This document shows, piece after piece, positions 1-5,168 of a stretch of 5,168 nucleotides of DNA (position 1 is its first letter; each line of letters begins with the position of its first letter). Below the pieces are notes generated by a model. It had not been told where the DNA came from and made no database searches. It saw only the letters and a list, made by a program, of their open reading frames with translations. Location of the stretch: the NCBI GenBank assembly GCA_937896705.1, contig CALBOC010000079.1:1-5168 (forward strand), given 5' to 3'. Origin of the DNA: an uncultured Micrococcaceae bacterium. GTDB taxonomy: Bacteria; Actinomycetota; Actinomycetes; Actinomycetales; Micrococcaceae. The position numbers and the translations under genes were made by a program.

Positions 1-2273
1 TTCATCACGTCGCGTGACTTCGGTCCGACCACGGCGATGGTGGCGTACTGTTCGGTCACCGAGGACGCGAAGACATCAAGCTCTGGCCATTCGGTTTGCA
101 GCCACTCTTCGATCCAGTCCAGAACGTCGGCGGCCCCTCCGGTGGTGGTGTGCATGAAGAACCGGTCTTCGGCCAACCGCAAGGTCACACCGTCGTCGAA
201 GATCATGCCGTCAGGTTTGAGCATTACACCGTAGCGGCCCATGCCTTCTTTGAGTTTGACGTAGCCGTTGGTGTAGATCCGGTTGAGGAATTCGGGCACA
301 TCTTTGCCGCGCAGTTCGATCTTGCCCAGCGTGGAGCCATCGAACATGCCCACCGAGTCACGCACCGCAGCGCACTCGCGGTAGACGGCCTCGTCCATGG
401 TCTCGTTGCCCTGCGGGTAGTAGCGGGCGCGTTTCCACTGGCCAACATCTTCAAACACGGCACCGGCAGCCACGTGAGCTGAGTGCATTGGGGTGCCACG
501 GGCAACTTCAAAGAGGTTGCCACGACGGCGCCCCGCCAGCGCGGCGAAACCAACCGGCGTGTAGGGCGGCCGGAACGTGGTCGTCCCGATCTCGCCCAGA
601 TCTTCGACACCAAGGATGCTAGCCATGACGCCGATAGTGGGCACTCCAGAGGTTTTGCCCTGATCCGCGCCGGTTGAGATCGAGGTGTAGCGTTTGACGT
701 GTTCGACCGAGCTCATGCCTGCGCCGGTGGAGCGCAGGATATCGGCAACCGTCTGGTCGCGCTGTAGATCCACGAAGTGATTGTCATAGTCTTCGGGAGC
801 TTCACCGTCTGGGGAAGGAACCAACCACAGCGGCTGGACCGGACCATATGGGCGGTCAATGGCCCGGGCGGCTTGAGCTTCAGCGGCGTAACCCGCCGCG
901 GTGGCTGCAGCGGCACCGGCTTTAGCCCCAGAAGTCAGCGCTGATGCGGTGGAATACTTACCGTTAAGGGCGCCTGCTAGGCGCATGTTTTCCACCGATT
1001 CCACGGCGACAAAGCCCTGGAGCTGGGCATCCCAGTCAATGCGACCTCTACGCCCTGAGTGCAGGTGCACGACCGGCGACCAACCACCCGAGACGGCCAA
1101 CGTGTCGACCTCGAGGCGCTGGGCTTTGGATAGATCCAGCGCACCATTGAGTGGGGCCACGGTGATGGCGTTGAGTTCGTTGTCCTCCCCGGCGTGGGTG
1201 TCAACAACGGCCGAGCCGATGATGACGTTGACGCCTTCGGAGACGGCTTGTTGTGCTGCCGCCGATGCCGAGGAGCGCGCGTCGATAACGGCGACGACTC
1301 CCCCGGTGGCTGCCAGTTCCGAGACCAGCGGGTAAACCGAGTCGTTGGTGGTAAACACGGCGATCTGTTTGCCGGCGCGCACCGCGTACCGGTTCAGATA
1401 CGTCCGCACCGCCGAAGCCAGCATAACGCCGGGTCGGTCGTTGTTTTTGAAAATGATCGGACGTTCATGCGCTCCGGTGGCCAGGACCACTTGGTCGGCG
1501 CGCACGTGCCACACGCGTTCCCGTGAGATACCTTCACCGGGGTCTTCATCCAGGTGATAGGTGCGGCGCTGAACGGCGATCGCGTAGTTTTCGTCGTAGA
1601 CGCCGGTTACGGTCGTATCGGCGAGCACTTCAACGTCGTCGGCTGCGGTCAACTGTGCCAGTGTGTTGTCGATCCACTGCGGTGCGGGCACCCCGTCGAT
1701 GGTTTCATAGGGCGCATCCAACAGGCTTCCGCCGGCCCATGGCTTTTCATCCATGAGCATGACGCGAGCCCCCGAGGCGGCGGCGTTCGCTGCGGCAGTC
1801 AACCCTGCCGGGCCGGCTCCGACCACCAATACATCGGTGTGGACGTGAACGTGATCGTAGTAAGCCTGGTCCGCGGCAGGGTCTAGCTTACCGAGTCCGC
1901 TCAGCTGCGTCGCTTTTATCCCGTTCGTCACCGGAACTGTGGTGGATGTCATCATCGACTCTTCGATGTCACCGGCGTGACGCGGCGACAGGTGCACCAG
2001 CGAGTTGGGTTCTTCGACCCCGGCTGCGAACACGCCACGTGGACGGTTCCAGTACATCGAGTTGGCTGCCGAACGGGTACCGGTGGCCAACAGGGCTGAG
2101 GCGACCATATCGCCGCGCAGTGCGGTGGCCGGCTGCCCGTCGATGGTCACCTCGACGGTGTCGTTGTGGTCGACCACGGCGTGTGGTGCCTGGTCGGGGT
2201 TCAAGCGGTAGGAGTGGTTCCCCTGGCGACCATCGGTGGTCTGTGTTGTTTGATCAATGGGGGTGTGAGTCAC
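1..2273 (-). CDS. soxA: Sarcosine oxidase alpha subunit, 3' end cut off by window edge
   Basis: This is the large subunit of cytoplasmic heterotetrameric sarcosine oxidase. In the known family it binds NAD+ and carries the folate site where the imine from sarcosine oxidation becomes 5,10-methylene-tetrahydrofolate plus glycine. Seen: 757 uninterrupted codons plus two bases, no stop before the window edge; the family is about 965 residues. Residues about 38-95 form the N-terminal ferredoxin-like domain but lack cluster cysteines (only one Cys in the visible protein, residue 634). A Rossmann motif GAGPAG lies at 152-157, followed by MDE at 174-176. The second half of the nucleotide-binding module includes ATGAHERP (265-272) and RLAGALNG (431-438). 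The family-typical stretch [19 protein letters not shown] spans about 527-545. A GcvT-like folate domain starts near 580, with DGMIFDDG at 688-695 matching the Asp-bearing motif of GcvT. The GTG start at 2273 is chosen for the GGAGG site six bases upstream and the 4-nt overlap with soxD. Identification is very secure. Confidence 0.96.
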   Translation of the reverse strand, partial: MTHTPIDQTTQTTDGRQGNHSYRLNPDQAPHAVVDHNDTVEVTIDGQPATALRGDMVASALLATGTRSAANSMYWNRPRGVFAAGVEEPNSLVHLSPRHAGDIEESMMTSTTVPVTNGIKATQLSGLGKLDPAADQAYYDHVHVHTDVLVVGAGPAGLTAAANAAASGARVMLMDEKPWAGGSLLDAPYETIDGVPAPQWIDNTLAQLTAADDVEVLADTTVTGVYDENYAIAVQRRTYHLDEDPGEGISRERVWHVRADQVVLATGAHERPIIFKNNDRPGVMLASAVRTYLNRYAVRAGKQIAVFTTNDSVYPLVSELAATGGVVAVIDARSSASAAAQQAVSEGVNVIIGSAVVDTHAGEDNELNAITVAPLNGALDLSKAQRLEVDTLAVSGGWSPVVHLHSGRRGRIDWDAQLQGFVAVESVENMRLAGALNGKYSTASALTSGAKAGAAAATAAGYAAEAQAARAIDRPYGPVQPLWLVPSPDGEAPEDYDNHFVDLQRDQTVADILRSTGAGMSSVEHVKRYTSISTGADQGKTSGVPTIGVMASILGVEDLGEIGTTTFRPPYTPVGFAALAGRRRGNLFEVARGTPMHSAHVAAGAVFEDVGQWKRARYYPQGNETMDEAVYRECAAVRDSVGMFDGSTLGKIELRGKDVPEFLNRIYTNGYVKLKEGMGRYGVMLKPDGMIFDDGVTLRLAEDRFFMHTTTGGAADVLDWIEEWLQTEWPELDVFASSVTEQYATIAVVGPKSRDVM
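2270..2273 (-). other. GTGA stop/start overlap of soxD and soxA
   Basis: The soxD stop TGA (2272-2270) and the soxA start GTG (2273-2271) share bases as GTGA. This is a GTG version of the common ATGA junction and is typical of termination-reinitiation coupling. Confidence 0.9.
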
Positions 2274-2560
2274 TTGGAACCTCCGGTAACTTCAGGGCGA
2301 GGCGAGCCGGCCGGGTAGGTGGTTTTGAATTTATAGGTCACGGTGTCGCGGATCGCGTTGAACCATTTGCGGCAACCGCCGCTGTGGACCCACCGTTCGG
2401 CGAAGTCGCCTTTGGGGTTATCGCGATAGAACAGGAACTCGCCCCATTCGCGGTCAGACAGTGCGTAGGGATCTTCGGGGTAGGCGACGTGGGCTTCCCC
2501 GCCGTAGCCGAATTCGGTTTCGTTGCGTGGCCCGCAGTACGGGCAATCAATGAGCATCAT
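2270..2560 (-). CDS. soxD: Sarcosine oxidase delta subunit (zinc-binding)
   Basis: This is the small structural subunit of heterotetrameric sarcosine oxidase. In crystal structures of the corynebacterial enzyme it holds a zinc ion and packs mainly on the alpha subunit; it has no catalytic role known. Seen: 96 residues, close to the family length of about 100, beginning [14 protein letters not shown]. Four presumed zinc ligands are present: Cys6, Cys9, His59 and Cys63 (CPYC, then HSGGC), the same spacing as reported for the corynebacterial protein. Other family signatures are [14 protein letters not shown] (38-51) and the aromatic region around [18 protein letters not shown]. Two ATGs stand in tandem at 2560 and 2557. 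The first is preferred because GAAAGG lies eight bases upstream and it gives the family numbering. The gene sits 15 nt after soxB, and its stop overlaps the soxA start, which suggests coupled synthesis of equimolar subunits. Confidence 0.96.
   Translation of the reverse strand: MMLIDCPYCGPRNETEFGYGGEAHVAYPEDPYALSDREWGEFLFYRDNPKGDFAERWVHSGGCRKWFNAIRDTVTYKFKTTYPAGSPRPEVTGGSK
2279..2284 (-). promoter_or_regulatory. Ribosome binding site of soxA, decides the GTG start
   Basis: GGAGGT on the minus strand, the strongest Shine-Dalgarno match in the window, lies within the soxD 3' end. GGAGG ends six bases before GTG at 2273. No ATG in the soxA frame is closer than codon 55, so GTG is the well-supported start. 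Confidence 0.8.
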
Positions 2561-2568
2561 GGCTGTTG

Positions 2569-2574
2569 CCTTTC
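2569..2574 (-). promoter_or_regulatory. Ribosome binding site of soxD
   Basis: GAAAGG lies in the 15-nt gap after the soxB stop, eight bases before the first of two tandem ATGs and eleven before the second. It favours the first. Confidence 0.65.
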
Positions 2575-2575
2575 G

Positions 2576-3793
2576 TTAGTGGGCCACGGCTGCTGCGCCG
2601 TGTTCGTCAATCAGATGACCGGTTTCGAAACGCTCCAGGCTAAAGGGCGCGTTGATTTCGTGGGGTTCATCGTGGGCGATGGTGTGGGCCAGGGCGTAGC
2701 CGGCACCCGGGGTGCCCTTGAAGCCGCCGGTTCCCCAACCACAGTTGACGTAGAGGCCATCCACTTCGGTTTTGGACACAATCGGCGAGGCGTCCGGGGT
2801 GGTATCGACGATGCCGCCCCAGGTGCGTAGCACGTGTGCGCGAGCAAAGATCGGGAACAATTCCACCGCGGCGGCCATTTGTTCCTGAATCACGTGGAAG
2901 GCACCGCGTTGGCCGTAGCCGTTATAGGTATCAATGCCAGCACCCATGACCAGTTCGCCCTTGTGCGCCTGGGAGACGTAGACGTGGATGTGGTTGGACA
3001 TGACCACGGTCGGGTGCACGGGTTCAAACAGTTCCGATACCAAGGCCTGCAGCGGGTGGGACTGGATCGGTAGTTTAATACCGGCCATTTCGGCCAACTG
3101 GGACGAATGTCCCGCACCGCACAGGGCGACCTGGCCGGCGTGGATCTTCCCGCGCGTCGTGTTGACGCCGGTAACCTTACCGTTTTCGACCAGCACGTCG
3201 GTGACCTCGGTGTTCTGAATGAGATCGATGCCGGCCATATCAGCAGAACGGGCCAGCGCCCAGGCGACGTGGTCGTGTTTGGCGATCCCCGCGCGCGGCT
3301 GGTAGGTCGAGCCCATGATCGGGTACCGGATGTTGTCCGAAATATTAATGATCGGACAGATCTCTTTGACTTCTTCGGGTTCCAGCCACTCAGAATCGAC
3401 GCCGTTGAGCCTGTTGGCGTTAACCCGTCGCTTGGAGTCGCGCACCTCCGAGACGTGGTGAGCCAGGTTCAGGACCCCGCGCTGGGAGAACAGGAAGTCA
3501 TAGTCGAGCTCTTCTGGGAGCTCTTCCCAGAGCTTGAGGGACGTTTCGTAGATGTTGGCCGATTCGTCCCAGAGGTAGTTCGATCGAATGATGGTCGTGT
3601 TGCGGGCCATGTTGCCGCCACCCAACCAGCCCTTATCGATTACGGCCACATTGGTGATGCCGTGCCGGGCGGCTAGGTAGTGGGCAGTAGCCAGTCCGTG
3701 CCCGCCAGCTCCAACGATGATGACATCGTAGGACGACTTCGGTTCCGGGTTGCGCCACAGGTATTCGGGGTGTTGTGGGAGAAGTTCTGCCAT
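2576..3793 (-). CDS. soxB: Sarcosine oxidase beta subunit (FAD and covalent FMN)
   Basis: This is the catalytic flavin subunit of heterotetrameric sarcosine oxidase, a DadA/monomeric-sarcosine-oxidase-type FAD-dependent oxidoreductase. In the known enzyme noncovalent FAD oxidises sarcosine, and electrons pass to an FMN covalently bound to a beta-subunit histidine, where O2 becomes H2O2. Seen: 405 residues, the usual length. A Rossmann motif GAGGHG is at 28-33, with the ribose-binding acid expected at Asp53 ([10 protein letters not shown]). The SoxB-typical segment [16 protein letters not shown] covers 58-73. AKHDHVAW (171-178) places His173 exactly where the FMN-linked histidine lies in the Corynebacterium sp. 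P-1 enzyme. The C-terminal flavin motif [16 protein letters not shown] (348-363) contains Lys359, matching the lysine near the flavins studied in the corynebacterial enzyme. The ATG at 3793 has GGAG seven bases upstream inside the end of glyA. No cytoplasmic export signal or membrane segment is seen. Essentially certain. Confidence 0.98.
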   Translation of the reverse strand: MAELLPQHPEYLWRNPEPKSSYDVIIVGAGGHGLATAHYLAARHGITNVAVIDKGWLGGGNMARNTTIIRSNYLWDESANIYETSLKLWEELPEELDYDFLFSQRGVLNLAHHVSEVRDSKRRVNANRLNGVDSEWLEPEEVKEICPIINISDNIRYPIMGSTYQPRAGIAKHDHVAWALARSADMAGIDLIQNTEVTDVLVENGKVTGVNTTRGKIHAGQVALCGAGHSSQLAEMAGIKLPIQSHPLQALVSELFEPVHPTVVMSNHIHVYVSQAHKGELVMGAGIDTYNGYGQRGAFHVIQEQMAAAVELFPIFARAHVLRTWGGIVDTTPDASPIVSKTEVDGLYVNCGWGTGGFKGTPGAGYALAHTIAHDEPHEINAPFSLERFETGHLIDEHGAAAVAH

Positions 3794-3795
3794 GG

Positions 3796-5127
<1,332 letters not shown>

Positions 5128-5131
5128 GAAA

Positions 5132-5139
5132 CTTCCTTT
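5132..5139 (-). promoter_or_regulatory. Ribosome binding site of glyA
   Basis: AAAGGAAG on the minus strand ends four bases before the ATG at 5127; its AAAGGA core is six bases away. It supports this start over the in-frame ATG at 5109, which has only a pyrimidine-rich stretch in front. Confidence 0.75.
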
Positions 5140-5157
5140 GAAATCCTGAACGACACT

Positions 5158-5167
5158 TGATATATCA
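5158..5167. promoter_or_regulatory. 10-bp perfect palindrome TGATATATCA upstream of glyA
   Basis: TGATATATCA equals its own reverse complement and lies 31-40 bases before the glyA ATG at the window edge. It is AT-rich in a GC-rich surround. The position fits an operator for a dimeric regulator, or a -10 region (TATATC) for the operon promoter. The -35 region would lie outside the window. A chance origin is quite possible for a palindrome this short. Confidence 0.35.
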
Positions 5168-5168
5168 G

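Noticed and set aside
224..613. Minus-strand open frame of 129 codons
   Set aside because: It overlaps soxA in another frame on the same strand. The soxA frame encodes the GcvT-like domain through this stretch, while this frame gives a low-complexity Arg/Thr/Ala/Ser-rich product.
2576..2579. Terminator or promoter between soxB and soxD
   Set aside because: The gap is only 15 nt and contains just a ribosome binding site; there is no hairpin or T-run.
1946..2830. Plus-strand open frame of 294 codons
   Set aside because: It lies opposite soxA, soxD and soxB, whose motifs and lengths are unmistakable. Its translation is rich in Arg, Gly, Ala and Pro with no recognisable motif, as expected for an antisense frame of GC-rich genes.
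3107..3676. Plus-strand open frame of 189 codons
   Set aside because: It is the antisense of the conserved soxB body, with no domain or motif of its own.

Overview
The window holds one minus-strand gene cluster, read from right to left: glyA (serine hydroxymethyltransferase), soxB, soxD and soxA (beta, delta and alpha subunits of heterotetrameric sarcosine oxidase). soxA runs off the left edge after 757 codons, so about the last 200 residues of a roughly 965-residue protein are missing. The expected next gene, soxG (gamma subunit), is not visible. This order matches the glyA-soxBDAG-purU arrangement known from Corynebacterium sp. P-1.

The fairly GC-rich codon use (judged by eye), the gene order and the close match of active-site spacing to the corynebacterial enzyme point to an actinobacterium. 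The Arthrobacter/Micrococcaceae or Corynebacterium neighbourhood is likely. The genus cannot be fixed from the sequence alone.

Layout: 5128-5168 is a short glyA leader with a ribosome binding site and a 10-bp palindrome. glyA is 5127-3796, soxB 3793-2576, soxD 2560-2270, and soxA 2273 to beyond position 1. The gaps are 2 nt (glyA/soxB), 15 nt (soxB/soxD) and a 4-nt GTGA overlap (soxD/soxA). Each start has its own purine-rich ribosome binding site. There is no room for internal promoters or terminators, so the genes are almost certainly one transcript with coupled translation. No stretch above 300 bases lacks a gene.

Function: the Sox complex oxidatively demethylates sarcosine (the last N-methyl intermediate of choline / glycine betaine / creatinine breakdown) to glycine, H2O2 and, with tetrahydrofolate, 5,10-methylene-tetrahydrofolate. 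GlyA can combine these two products into serine, so the cluster turns sarcosine into a central metabolite. All key residues that can be inspected (GlyA PLP lysine, SoxB FMN histidine, SoxD zinc ligands, SoxA dinucleotide motif) are present, and no gene in the window shows a frameshift or internal stop. I see no mobile element, RNA gene, CRISPR array or clearly novel system. The region is a well-preserved known catabolic operon.
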